Shown here: in pieces, positions 34,951 through 46,304 of the stretch
How positions within the stretch are numbered: the stretch's first letter is position 1
Layout: every line of letters begins with the position of its first letter
NCBI GenBank assembly: GCA_019636345.1
Contig: JAHBXQ010000007.1
Location: forward strand, 124,001 to 188,000
Direction: 5' to 3'
DNA length: 64,000 bases
Source of the DNA: Pirellulales bacterium
Lineage (GTDB): Bacteria; Planctomycetota; Planctomycetia; Pirellulales; Lacipirellulaceae
Position numbers and translations under genes: made by a program
The notes under the pieces: generated by a model
What the model saw: only the letters and a program-made list of their open reading frames with translations
Databases searched by the model: none
Told to the model about the DNA's origin: nothing

Positions 34951-37662
34951 CTATTCCTCGACGGACGTCGCCAGGAGTTTCGCCAGCGTGCCGGCGAGTT
35001 GGTCGAGCGCATCTCGGTTGGGCAGAGTGACGGTCAGCCGCTGTCGGCCCGCGTCGTCCTCCTCGACGCAACCGGCCAAGCGATTGCGGAGTTCGTCGAC
35101 CATGCGAGGAGGCGCCGCGGCGGCGCGCTCGTCCTGGGCGACCAGCTCGCCGAGAAACTGCAGCGCCGCCCCGAGCAGTTCGCCCCCGGCGGCGGCGACG
35201 CGATTGCGTCGGGCCTCGCTGATCGTTGCGAGCGACTCCCGAGACGCGGACGCCGGCGAGGCCGCGACGGACGACCATTGGCTCGCGTCGAGGCCAGCCT
35301 CGGCCTTTGCGCCCAACAGCACCTCCAACCGGCTGCGCAGCTCTTCCGCCCCGCTGACCAGCGAGACTTCGCTGACGTCGGACTCGATATCGAGCGCCGC
35401 CAGGGCGAGATCCTTCTTGGCCGACAACGTCTGCAAAAGTTGCTCCTCGATCGTGCCTTCGGTGACCAGCAAGTACGCTTCGACAGGGTGCTTTTGTCCC
35501 ATGCGATGGGCGCGGGCGATTCGTTGTTCGAGGACGGCCGGGTTCCAGGGCAAGTCGACGTTGATCACCGTATTGGCGGCCTGCAGATTCAGACCCGTAG
35601 AACCCGCGTTGGTGGTGATGAACAGCCGGCACCGGGGGTCGGTCTGAAACTCCTCGACCAAGCCCTGACGTTGTTTTTGCGGCACGCTGCCGTCGAGTCG
35701 CACGTAGCGCAGCTTCTGCGGCTTCAGGACGTGCTTCTCGATCAGCGACAGCATGGTCGTCCATTCCGAAAACAGAACGGCCTTGCGGGCGGGTTCGGCG
35801 AACAGTTGCGAGCACAGCTCCTCGAGCCGCTCCAACTTGCTCGAATAGCCGGGGGGATCCTTCGTGCAGAGACAGGTGCTGTCGGCCGCCATGCGGCACA
35901 TGAGCAGGGCCTGTCGCAGGCGCAACAGATCCATCTCGCTGATGAACGACTTGGCGACGATCGAGGCGACGATCTGCATCTGCCCGCGATGAATGTCCGA
36001 TTGTTCGTCGGTGGGGGCGACGCGGACGATTTCCGTCGTCCGTTCGGGAAGTTGCGTCAGGACGTCGGCGCGGGTCCGTCGCAACAGGATCGGCGCCAGC
36101 GTCCGCCGCAGATGGTCGAGGTGCTTGTAGCCGAGGACCTTGCCCTTCTCGTCGACGACGCGATGACGGTTGAAAAAGCGGAACGCCGGCCCGAGTCGCC
36201 GGTCGTCGACGAACTGGACGATGCTGTACAGGTCGTCGAGCCGGTTCTCCAGCGGCGTGCCCGACAGCACCAGGGCGAACGTGCTCTGCAGCCGTTTGAC
36301 GACGTTGGTCGTCTTGGCTTCCCAGTTCTTGATCCGCTGGCCTTCGTCGAGGATGACGAGGTCCCATGCGACGGACTCGATCGTCGGCATGTCGCGGACG
36401 ACCTGTTCGTAGTTGCAGATCGTAAAGAACGCGTTCCCCCGGTACTGGGCGGGCCGCTCGGCCGCGGCGCCCGACACGAGCTGGCACGAGCGGTCGGAAA
36501 AGCGGCCGATCTCGGCCCGCCATTGCGACTTCACCGACGTGGGGCACACGACCAACACGCGACGCACGTCCGCTTCGCGGGCCAAGAATTCCGCGACGCC
36601 GACCCCCTGAATCGTTTTGCCGAGCCCCATGTCGTCGGCGAGGATCGCTCGACCGGCGCCCGCCGCGAACGCGACGCCGTCGAGTTGGTAGGGGAGCAGC
36701 TCGACTTTCAGCAAGTCGCGCCGCAAGGGATGACGCGCCGGGTCGCGACGAATCTCCGCCACGAGCGTTTCCATTCGCGACTGGAACAACCGGCGTTGGA
36801 TGAACTCCTCGGCGTCGGGATAGACGACCACGGGCTGCCCGAGCCGCTCCAGCCGCGTCAGCCGCCGCACGACGTCGTGGACGTCCGTCAGCTCGCGGTC
36901 GGTCACGGGCCCGACGATCCGCGCCGCCTCCGCCTCAAGTTTGTGCGGGGCGTCCATTCGCAACGCCAGCGTTTCGCCGCACACGAGGCGGACCGTCAAT
37001 TCGCGACGTTGGCAGGGGCGCCGCAGCGCCGCGGCCGAAAACTTGGCCTTGGCCTTTCGCAGCACGTGCAGGATGTGCTTGCACGTGCCGAGCGTGTTCG
37101 TCCGAAAGTCGGGGCAGGAGCAGTACGACGTCCCCCGTTCGCCCCCGCGAAGGACGACCCGATACGTCCGACCGGAGGCGGCGCTGGTGACGACGTAGTC
37201 GCTCCACGGCCGTGCCGGGGCGCTGGACTTCACCCGAAACTTCTCTTTGCGAGCCCGTTCGTCCCGTTCTCCCAGCGCGCGGGCGATGAGCGCCTCCTCG
37301 CTCAGGCTCTCGACCGGAATTCGCTCTTTGGGGGGCGCGGCCAGACCGAGGGCCGTCTTCTCTTCCAGGATCAGCGAGAACGACGCCCCCGCATGTTCGC
37401 ATGGCGCGTCGCAGGCGGTGCAGTTCCAGTGCAACCGCTGCCGGGCGTCGGCCATAAGCGTGATCGTGACGGTCGCGTCGGGAAAGCTGACGCGAAACAG
37501 GTCGCCCGCAAGCAGGACGTGCTCGTCGAGCGGAATCTCGTACTGGCCGCCGCGCTGAATCAGCCGTCGGCCTTGGGGCCCGAGCAGCTTGCAGGCCGTC
37601 GTGAAATCGAGCCGCGACAAACGATCCCGCAATGTGAGCCGGTGGCTCGGCTTGGTGGTCAT
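34951..37662 (-). CDS. SWIM-domain SNF2-family helicase
   Basis: The protein has 903 residues. Two zinc-ligand patterns precede the motor: CTACDAPCEH (81-90) and a canonical SWIM finger CxC...CxH (C181, C183, C194, H196). The SNF2 ATPase has LADDMGLGKT (341-350), DEGQ (439-442), the SGTPLENRLDDLYS block, and helicase-C motifs LDGSVPQKQRQ, TTNAGSTGLNLQAA and QRIARAHRMGQ. It should be a DNA translocase acting in repair, recombination or nucleoprotein remodelling. The ATG at 37662 has GGAGG eight bases upstream. It diverges from a GHKL ATPase gene with only 126 bp between starts, suggesting a shared regulatory region and possibly a joint function. Confidence 0.9.
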   Translation of the reverse strand: MTTKPSHRLTLRDRLSRLDFTTACKLLGPQGRRLIQRGGQYEIPLDEHVLLAGDLFRVSFPDATVTITLMADARQRLHWNCTACDAPCEHAGASFSLILEEKTALGLAAPPKERIPVESLSEEALIARALGERDERARKEKFRVKSSAPARPWSDYVVTSAASGRTYRVVLRGGERGTSYCSCPDFRTNTLGTCKHILHVLRKAKAKFSAAALRRPCQRRELTVRLVCGETLALRMDAPHKLEAEAARIVGPVTDRELTDVHDVVRRLTRLERLGQPVVVYPDAEEFIQRRLFQSRMETLVAEIRRDPARHPLRRDLLKVELLPYQLDGVAFAAGAGRAILADDMGLGKTIQGVGVAEFLAREADVRRVLVVCPTSVKSQWRAEIGRFSDRSCQLVSGAAAERPAQYRGNAFFTICNYEQVVRDMPTIESVAWDLVILDEGQRIKNWEAKTTNVVKRLQSTFALVLSGTPLENRLDDLYSIVQFVDDRRLGPAFRFFNRHRVVDEKGKVLGYKHLDHLRRTLAPILLRRTRADVLTQLPERTTEIVRVAPTDEQSDIHRGQMQIVASIVAKSFISEMDLLRLRQALLMCRMAADSTCLCTKDPPGYSSKLERLEELCSQLFAEPARKAVLFSEWTTMLSLIEKHVLKPQKLRYVRLDGSVPQKQRQGLVEEFQTDPRCRLFITTNAGSTGLNLQAANTVINVDLPWNPAVLEQRIARAHRMGQKHPVEAYLLVTEGTIEEQLLQTLSAKKDLALAALDIESDVSEVSLVSGAEELRSRLEVLLGAKAEAGLDASQWSSVAASPASASRESLATISEARRNRVAAAGGELLGAALQFLGELVAQDERAAAAPPRMVDELRNRLAGCVEEDDAGRQRLTVTLPNRDALDQLAGTLAKLLATSVEE

Positions 37663-37788
37663 GGTCAGGGCCTCCGTGCGACGGGGGATGCAATCCGGCG
37701 AGTCACCGGTTAGCTTAGCCGTTGGCCCCGGCCAGACAATCGCGTTCCGCCAATCCGTGCGCCGGCGCCCCCCCGTAGGGTCACCGCC

Positions 37789-39603
<1,815 letters not shown>

Positions 39604-40065
39604 GTCGGGGCGTCGGAACGGGGCGACTTTGGCCGGTCCCCGCTGCCGCTGCTTGCGCGACGATCAGGCGGTTGGTGCGGAATCTGGCGCAGACGTCGGG
39701 CCTCGCCGCGGCGGACGAGTCGATCGCCAACGTCGACGGCGCGCCGGCGATTCGCAATCAACTCGAATCTCCATCAGACGGAAGCGGCCCGTGCAGCGTC
39801 GGACAACTGTCCCAAGCGAGTTGGACAGCATCCGGGGGGTTCGCTCCCGCCGGTAGCCGCGGGCTTGGGGGCCAGAGCAACACAATCGTAGGACACTGCC
39901 ACGGTTTTCGACCCGTTGTGAGGGGGGGCTCGACCCGGTAAAATCAGGCGTTTTGCTGCTTCTGCTTGCGACCCTCCCGATGGTCGCGGCTGGCCGGGGC
40001 GTCTTCTTGCGGCGCCCTTCGCGGCGGGTCCGACAGGGCTGCCGCTCGCTTGAAAGGATTTTGCC
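39604..40065. other. Intergenic, 462 bp, gyrA leader region
   Basis: This stretch lies between the GHKL ATPase and gyrA on the same strand. It holds a promoter candidate at 39916-39944; otherwise only shadow frames were seen. Confidence 0.5.
39916..39944 (+). promoter_or_regulatory. Candidate gyrA promoter
   Basis: TTGTGA, 17 bases, then TAAAAT. It would give a leader of about 115 bases before the GTG start of gyrA. Confidence 0.5.
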
Positions 40066-42762
40066 GTGTCGACAGACGGTCCCAACGACCAAGGCGCCTC
40101 CGAAGTTCCGGGGCAGGACCCCGAGGTCGCGGCGATCGCCGCCCGGCTGATCGATCTGCCGATCGAGGACGAACTGAAGGACAGCTACCTCACGTACGCG
40201 ATGAGCGTCATCGTGAGCCGGGCGCTGCCCGACGTACGCGACGGGCTTAAGCCGTCGCAGCGGCGAATCCTGGTCGCCATGAACGACCTGAACCTGTCGC
40301 CCGGGGCGGGACGGGTGAAGTGCGCCAAGATCTCCGGCGACACGAGCGGCAACTACCATCCGCACGGCGAAAGCGTCATTTATCCCACCCTGGTCCGCAT
40401 GGCTCAGGAGTGGAACATGCGGGCCCTGCTGATTGACAAGCAGGGGAACTTCGGCTCGATCGCCGGCCTGCCCGCCGCGGCCATGCGGTATACCGAGGCT
40501 CGGCTGTCGCCGTTTGCGGCGCTGTTGCTCGAGGACCTCAAGCTCGACACGGTCGACTTCGTCCCCACGTACGACGAACGTCATCTGGAGCCGACGGTGC
40601 TGCCGTCGAAGTTCCCGAATCTCATGGTCAACGGTTCGGGGGGAATCGCGGTCGGCATGGCCACGAGCATCCCGCCGCACAACTTGGCCGAGGTTTGCCG
40701 CGGATTGATCGAACTGCTCGACAACCCCGAGGCGAGCGTCCACGACCTGATGCGTCACATCCCCGGGCCCGACTTTCCCACGGGGGGCGTCATCTGCGGC
40801 CGCTCGGGAATCTTGAAGGGCTACCAGACGGGGCGCAGCACGGTGGTCGTCCGCGCGCGGACCAGCATCGACGAGAGCGGCAAGCGCACGCGGATCATCG
40901 TTCACGAAATCCCGTACCAGCAGGCCCGCGACCCGGTGATCAAGAAGATCGCCGCCCTGGCGAGCGAAGGCAAGATCCCGGGAATCGCCGACGTTCGCGA
41001 CGAGAGCGATCTCAAGGAGCCGGTGCGGATCGTCGTCGACCTGAAGCGCGACGCGGATCCCGACATCGTGCTCAACCAGCTCTACAAGTTCTCGACGCTG
41101 CAGGATTCGTTTTCGATCATCCTGCTGGCTTTGGTCGACGGCAAACCGCGGGTCCTGAATCTCAAGGAGATGCTGGCCGAGTTTCTGCGTCATCGCGTCA
41201 CGGTCATTCGCCGGCGGACTCAGTTCCTGCTGGCCCGCGCCCGCAAGCGCAAGCATACCGTGCAGGGCCTGCTGCTGGCGCACGCGAACATCGACGAAGT
41301 GATCCGCGTCATCCGCGCCAGCAAGACGCAGGCCGAGGCCAAAGAGCGCCTCATGGAGATCAAGACCCCGGGGGCGATGCTGCAGCGTGCGTTGGGAGAC
41401 GAGGGATACGCCCAGTTCCAGTCCGAGCGCGGCGTGGCCGAGGAGTACTCGCTGACCCCCGTGCAAGCCGACGCGATCCTGCGGATGACGCTGGGACAGC
41501 TCGTCAATCTCGAACAGGAGAAACTGGCGGACGAGCACAACAAGCTGCTCGTCGAGATCGGAGAATACCTGGCGATCCTCGCCGACCCCGCGAAGATCAA
41601 CGCGATGATCCGCGAGGATTGCGAGGAGTTGATCCGCAAGCACGCCGACGCCCGCCGGACCGAAATCAGCGACGAGGAAGTGGGCGAGGTCGATCTTGAG
41701 GATCTGATCGAGGAGGAGACGATGGTCGTCTCGATCAGCCACCAGGGTTACGTCAAGCGCACCCCCGCGAGCGTCTATCAGGCCCAGCGCCGCGGCGGCA
41801 AGGGAATCAAGGGCGCCAAGGTCGACGACGACGATCCGGTCGAGCATCTGTTCGTCACCAGCACGCACGACTACCTGTTGTTCTTCACGAACAAGGGGAA
41901 GGTGTACTGGCAAAAGGTCTACAACCTGCCGGCCCTGGCTCGCGACGCCAAGGGCCGCGCGGTGGTCAATCTGCTCAACCTGGACGAGGGGGAAAAGATC
42001 GCCGACTGCCGAGCGATCCGCGACTTCTCGCTCCCCGACCATCACCTGATGATGGCTACCCGCAAGGGGCTCGTGAAGAAGACCCCGCTGGCCGCGTATG
42101 GTCGGCCGATGAAGACCGGCATCATCGCCATCAAGCTCAAGGACGACGATGAGTTGGTCGACGTCGTCGTGACTGGGCCCGGCGACGAGGTCGTGCTGGC
42201 CACGGCCCGCGGCATGGCGATCCGCTTCAACGAAAGCGACGCTCGCCCCATGGGCCGCAACACGAGCGGCGTCAAAGGGATCAATCTCGGCAAGGGGGAT
42301 TCGCTCGTCGGCATGGTCGTGGCCGATCCTGACGCGACGTTGCTGACCGCTTGCGAAAACGGCTACGGCAAACGGACCCCCTTTGGCCCGAACGCCGTCC
42401 CGACAGCCGACGACGCGGCCGAGGCGGACGTTTCAGACACCGAGGGGGATGCGACCGACGAAGCGTCAAGCTCGTTCCGCTACCGCACCCAAAACCGCGG
42501 CGGCAAGGGCCTGCGCGACATCAAGACGACCGACCGCAACGGCCCGGTCGTCAGCATTGTGCGAGTCGACGACGCCGAGGAATTGTTGATGATGACCGCC
42601 CGCGGCAAGATCCAACGGATCCGCGTCGCCGACGTGAGCGTCATCGGCCGCAACACGCAGGGCGTGAAGATCATGACCCTCGACGAAGAGGACGCTCTGG
42701 CCGCGGTCGTCCGCGTGCCGAAGGAGGAAGGCGAAGGTGTGGCGGAAGCGACGGAGGAGTAG
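40066..42762 (+). CDS. gyrA: DNA gyrase subunit A
   Basis: The protein has 898 residues and is the breakage-reunion subunit of type IIA DNA gyrase. Motifs: [26 protein letters not shown] (QRDR); catalytic Tyr142 in [11 protein letters not shown]; and the GyrA box QRRGGKG (about 573-579), which distinguishes gyrase from topoisomerase IV. The C-terminal beta-pinwheel carries an acidic insertion (about 776-803). At the position equivalent to E. coli Ser83 the residue is Ser103, but Asp87 is replaced by Pro107. The start is GTG at 40066, with AAAGGA eight bases upstream. The gene stands alone, convergent with a symporter gene; gyrB is not in the window. Confidence 0.97.
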   Translation: MSTDGPNDQGASEVPGQDPEVAAIAARLIDLPIEDELKDSYLTYAMSVIVSRALPDVRDGLKPSQRRILVAMNDLNLSPGAGRVKCAKISGDTSGNYHPHGESVIYPTLVRMAQEWNMRALLIDKQGNFGSIAGLPAAAMRYTEARLSPFAALLLEDLKLDTVDFVPTYDERHLEPTVLPSKFPNLMVNGSGGIAVGMATSIPPHNLAEVCRGLIELLDNPEASVHDLMRHIPGPDFPTGGVICGRSGILKGYQTGRSTVVVRARTSIDESGKRTRIIVHEIPYQQARDPVIKKIAALASEGKIPGIADVRDESDLKEPVRIVVDLKRDADPDIVLNQLYKFSTLQDSFSIILLALVDGKPRVLNLKEMLAEFLRHRVTVIRRRTQFLLARARKRKHTVQGLLLAHANIDEVIRVIRASKTQAEAKERLMEIKTPGAMLQRALGDEGYAQFQSERGVAEEYSLTPVQADAILRMTLGQLVNLEQEKLADEHNKLLVEIGEYLAILADPAKINAMIREDCEELIRKHADARRTEISDEEVGEVDLEDLIEEETMVVSISHQGYVKRTPASVYQAQRRGGKGIKGAKVDDDDPVEHLFVTSTHDYLLFFTNKGKVYWQKVYNLPALARDAKGRAVVNLLNLDEGEKIADCRAIRDFSLPDHHLMMATRKGLVKKTPLAAYGRPMKTGIIAIKLKDDDELVDVVVTGPGDEVVLATARGMAIRFNESDARPMGRNTSGVKGINLGKGDSLVGMVVADPDATLLTACENGYGKRTPFGPNAVPTADDAAEADVSDTEGDATDEASSSFRYRTQNRGGKGLRDIKTTDRNGPVVSIVRVDDAEELLMMTARGKIQRIRVADVSVIGRNTQGVKIMTLDEEDALAAVVRVPKEEGEGVAEATEE

Positions 42763-42770
42763 CGTGTCGG

Positions 42771-42788
42771 GGCGTCGCTGCCGACGCC
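42771..42788. terminator. Short hairpin between convergent gyrA and symporter genes
   Basis: GGCGTCG, loop CTGC, CGACGCC, located 8 bases after the gyrA stop. There is no clear T-run, so termination activity is uncertain. Confidence 0.35.
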
Positions 42789-42809
42789 AACGCTGATGCG
42801 GCGCGGGGA

Positions 42810-44684
42810 CTACCGTGTCTCCTGCCTCTCCAAGCGTCTCACGTGCCAGCGGAACAGCGCGAGAAACGCGAGCGCCAACGGCACGGCCATTGCGGTGAGC
42901 GTCGCGGCCTTGCCGTACATCCCCGTCGTCAACGACGACAGGGCGAGCGTCGCCAGCGCGATCCACGCGGCGCCGAGGACGGCCACGCCGATCCCGGACA
43001 CGATGGCCAGTCGCGGCGGCGCCGCGGTTGCTTCCGACGGAGCATTCTGCGCGCATTGCGCAGCCCATGCGAGCCGCACCGGCTTCCACAAACCCAGCGG
43101 CCGGGCCCGGCGATAGAACGCAAGAAGCGTCTCCATGCTCTCGGGCGGAGTCGCCAGCGCCACGCCGATCCACAAGAGCGTGGTCGTCCCCATGGCGAGC
43201 ACGGCCAGCAGGATGTCGAGCCCTTGCTGGGCCGCGGGGCCGGCGGCCGTCTCGGTCTGCCACCACTCCGTCAGCGGCAGCAGGCGGCCGAGCGCGAAGT
43301 AGATGCCGGGGCCGCCGATCGTTGCGGCGCACCACGACCAGAAGTTGGCGCGCCACCACCACCACTGCCCCCAACTGAACGTGAGCGCCGACCCCGCCAG
43401 CCCCGTCACCACTACGGCGATCCCCACCAGCGAGTCGGAGAACGACGTCACCGCGATCGACAGTGCCAGAATCACGAGCGTCAGCAGTCGGCCCCACAGG
43501 ACGGCGCGGCCGTCGGAGAGCTCCGGCCAGATCTGCCGGCAAACGTCGTTCAGCAGCGTCTGAGAGCCGTAGTTGATATGTCCCGCGACGGTCGACATGA
43601 CGGCGGCCAGCAGTGCGGCCAACGCCAGCCCCAGAAAGCCCGCGGGCAGGTACTCCGCCAGCAGCAATCCGTACGCAGTCTCGCGGACCGCAGGGTCAGC
43701 CAGATACAGCTCGGGGTGATGAACAAGCACGCCGAGCGTGGGCAGCGTCAGCAGCGCGAGCATCGCGAACAGGGCGATTTCGCACCACACCCCCACGGTC
43801 GCCGCCTCGCGGGCCGATTTGCATGAGAAGATCCGCTGTCCCTCGAACGCCACGCTTCCCCCCACGCCGATTGTCGAGACGATCGCCCACGCGCCGACGA
43901 TCAGCGGGCCGAACACGCGATGCCCGGGAACTGGGGTCAGCGAGAGGATCTCCGCGGCGTGTTCGGGAAGGCGCTGCTCGATTGCCGCGGCGAGCCCGGT
44001 CGGGCCGCCGAACTCCCACAGCACGGCGACGAGGATTCCCGCGTTTGCCGCCAGGATGACGCCGGTCTGCATGACGTCGGTCGCCAGCACTCCGGCGAAG
44101 CCCGAGATCCAGACGTAACTCACCATCACTGGCAGCACCAACAGCAACGTGACGGCCTTCGACTCGATTCCCAACAGCGGAGCGAAGATCATGTGGACCC
44201 CCAACAGCCCGGCGCCAATCCAAGGGATCGTGCCGATGCATACGCTGTAGATCGACGAGTACATGCGAACTCCGCGGGAACTGCGTCCGCCGAACCGCAG
44301 CGAGAAGAACTCGGGGCCCGTGCGAATGCCGAGTTGCCGCCACTTCACCGCGAACAACAGCGCCGCCAGCAAAAGCGCCAGCCCGAATCGCGACATATAA
44401 AACCACGCGACCGGCAGCCCGACGACGACGGCCATGCCGCAGTACGCCGGGGCGACGTCGGCGTTGACCAGCGTTACGGCGTAGGAGACGCCGTTGATCC
44501 ACCCCGGCGCCTTGCGCCCCGCGAGGAAGTAGTCCTCCTCGTTGTCCGGCTTGCCGCGCAGCACGCGGGAGGCCCGCAGCCCCAGCCAGAACGTGGCGCC
44601 GAGATAGACCGACACCACGACCGCGTCGAGCCAACCGGCCGACCAAGCGACGGCGAAGAGATCGGCGGCGGCGATGCGATCCAC
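42810..44684 (-). CDS. Sodium:solute symporter (SSS family)
   Basis: The protein has 624 residues and about 14 hydrophobic spans. SSS-like features include the early YLGATFWLGLRASR span, EEDYFLAGRKAPGWINGVSY, then GPEFFSLRFG, SGFAGVLATDVMQ and the ALAALLAAVMSTVAGHIN span with the Na+-site Ser/Thr. A longer C-terminal region with two or three extra spans ends in a basic tail (RWHVRRLERQETR). It imports a small organic solute with Na+; the solute is unknown. It lies 115 bp downstream of the XylR-like regulator on the same strand and close to the divergent AnmK-like and oxidoreductase genes, which suggests a sugar or amino-sugar derivative. Confidence 0.85.
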   Translation of the reverse strand: MDRIAAADLFAVAWSAGWLDAVVVSVYLGATFWLGLRASRVLRGKPDNEEDYFLAGRKAPGWINGVSYAVTLVNADVAPAYCGMAVVVGLPVAWFYMSRFGLALLLAALLFAVKWRQLGIRTGPEFFSLRFGGRSSRGVRMYSSIYSVCIGTIPWIGAGLLGVHMIFAPLLGIESKAVTLLLVLPVMVSYVWISGFAGVLATDVMQTGVILAANAGILVAVLWEFGGPTGLAAAIEQRLPEHAAEILSLTPVPGHRVFGPLIVGAWAIVSTIGVGGSVAFEGQRIFSCKSAREAATVGVWCEIALFAMLALLTLPTLGVLVHHPELYLADPAVRETAYGLLLAEYLPAGFLGLALAALLAAVMSTVAGHINYGSQTLLNDVCRQIWPELSDGRAVLWGRLLTLVILALSIAVTSFSDSLVGIAVVVTGLAGSALTFSWGQWWWWRANFWSWCAATIGGPGIYFALGRLLPLTEWWQTETAAGPAAQQGLDILLAVLAMGTTTLLWIGVALATPPESMETLLAFYRRARPLGLWKPVRLAWAAQCAQNAPSEATAAPPRLAIVSGIGVAVLGAAWIALATLALSSLTTGMYGKAATLTAMAVPLALAFLALFRWHVRRLERQETR

Positions 44685-44799
44685 GTGCGACTCGGCCTCG
44701 ACAGACCTATGACAATTCAGGCGTCCGGAACACCTGCCGAACGGCGCTTATGATGACTGCGACGCTCGCCTTGGGGCTCGCGCCGCGGGGGGGCTCTTG

Positions 44800-45993
44800 T
44801 CACGCGCTTGCCGCGGCGCCTCCTTGCCGCAGGTGTTTCCGAAAGCCGAGCGGCGTCATCCCAAATCGTTTGCGAAACGCGACGCCGAACTGCGTGGCGC
44901 CCGCGTACCCGCACGCTTCGGCCACGGCGTCGACCGACATGTCGTTTTGGGCGAGCAGCTCCCGCCCCCGATCGAGCCGCAACCGGCGAATCTCCTCCGC
45001 AGGCAATCGGCCGAAGTAGCGCTTGAACTGCAGTTCCAGGTATCTACGCGACACCGGCACCTCGCGCAGCACGTCCTCGACGACGATCCCCTGGTAGGCG
45101 TGAACCTGGATGAACCGCACCGCGCGGACGATCAACTGGTCGTCGATCGCCAGCATGTCGGTCGACTGTTTGCCGGTGACGCAAATTGGCGGGATCCGCA
45201 CCGCCACGGCCGGCGGCTGGCCCCCCTGCATCATCTCGGCCAGCATCGCCGCGGCATCGTGGCCGATGCGCTGGCTTGCCACCGAGATGCTCGACAGGGG
45301 CGGCGTGCTGAGTTGGCACAGAAATTCGTCCGTGTCGCCAGCGAGGATCGCCGCTTGGTCGGGAACGCTGATCCCTTCCAGCCAGCAGCTCTCGGCGAGC
45401 TGCCGACCGCGACTGGCGTCAACGGCCAGAATCCCCATCGGCCGCGGCAAATTGGCTAGCCACCGCTGGGTGCGGTTGTGCAACTCCTCGCGACTGATCC
45501 GTCGCCCGGCCCGATACCCGGGGCGATAGACGAAGCACCGGGACCCGATCGCTTCGACCGCGGCAATGAACGCCCGTTCGCGGGTGCGCGAGTACTCGTT
45601 GCTGGGAGGGCCGTAGTAGCCGAAGTAGTGAAACCCCCGTTGGCGAAAGTGAGCCAGCGCCATCTCGGCCCGAGCCGTTTCGTCGGTCAACACTTGGCCC
45701 ATGCCGGGAACGTCGCTGAACAAATCGTCGACGTTGACCGCCGGCAGGCCGGTTTTCTGAATCTGCTCGAGCTGCAGCGGCGTGCTGATCCGGGCGACGA
45801 TGCCGTCCCCTTGCCACTGATCGGGCAGCGACCATCCGTGGCCGTAGTCGCGGGGATCGATCAGCAGTTTCCACGGGCCGAACTTCGCGGCGTAGTCAGC
45901 CACCCCCTGGGCGACGCTGCGGCCCCAACTGTTGTCCGTCTCGACCAGAACGGCCACCTGCTTGATGCGGCGATCAGGGAGAGCGGGCTGCAT
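44800..45993 (-). CDS. XylR-like transcription regulator (LacI-type sensor plus AraC DNA-binding domain)
   Basis: The protein has 397 residues. Residues about 10-280 resemble a LacI/GalR periplasmic-binding-protein-like sensor (KQVAVLVETDNSWGRSVAQG; the repeated block around GILAVDASRGRQLAE; ILAGDTDEFLCQL). The C-terminal 100 residues are an AraC/XylS HTH pair: VSRRYLELQFKRYFGRLPAE and VAEACGYAGATQFGVAFRKR. It should bind a sugar-like effector and control the adjacent genes. The start gives MQPALPDRR at 45993, where similarity begins; the frame extends to 46092 without similarity and no Shine-Dalgarno sequence is evident. It is divergent from the AnmK-like operon and upstream of the symporter on the same strand. 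Confidence 0.85.
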   Translation of the reverse strand: MQPALPDRRIKQVAVLVETDNSWGRSVAQGVADYAAKFGPWKLLIDPRDYGHGWSLPDQWQGDGIVARISTPLQLEQIQKTGLPAVNVDDLFSDVPGMGQVLTDETARAEMALAHFRQRGFHYFGYYGPPSNEYSRTRERAFIAAVEAIGSRCFVYRPGYRAGRRISREELHNRTQRWLANLPRPMGILAVDASRGRQLAESCWLEGISVPDQAAILAGDTDEFLCQLSTPPLSSISVASQRIGHDAAAMLAEMMQGGQPPAVAVRIPPICVTGKQSTDMLAIDDQLIVRAVRFIQVHAYQGIVVEDVLREVPVSRRYLELQFKRYFGRLPAEEIRRLRLDRGRELLAQNDMSVDAVAEACGYAGATQFGVAFRKRFGMTPLGFRKHLRQGGAAASA

Positions 45994-46304
45994 AAAGTCG
46001 GGGTGATCGGAACGCTGGACTGAGGAACAGGAGAAGGAACTGCGGCAGAGTTCGCCGAGCGACTGACGGAGCGATGCGGACCCGAGCGTCAAGCCAACCT
46101 CCGACTCCGCGACCGCTTGGCTCCCTGAGCTTCGTTTGGCTCCGCTCGCTATCGATAACCCACGAAACCCCCATCATACCATCCGCTCTGCGCGTACGAT
46201 GGAAAAATAATCGCACTTTGTCGACCGGAGCCGTTTCCCCGCCTGTACACTGCTGGATTCAGACGCGGCGAGACTGCTGCGACTTGCCCGCGAGGACTCC
46301 GGAC
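45994..46304. other. Divergent intergenic region, 311 bp
   Basis: This is the shared upstream region of the XylR-like regulator and the AnmK-like operon, so it probably carries the regulator's operators. I could not define a clear repeat or a well-spaced promoter. Confidence 0.4.

Noticed and set aside
34780-37713. 977-codon frame opposite the SNF2 helicase
   Set aside because: It is an antisense shadow of a gene with complete helicase motifs.
46217-46251. TTTGTC...TACACT as a promoter for the AnmK-like operon
   Set aside because: The spacing is 22-23 bases, too long for a normal sigma-70 promoter.
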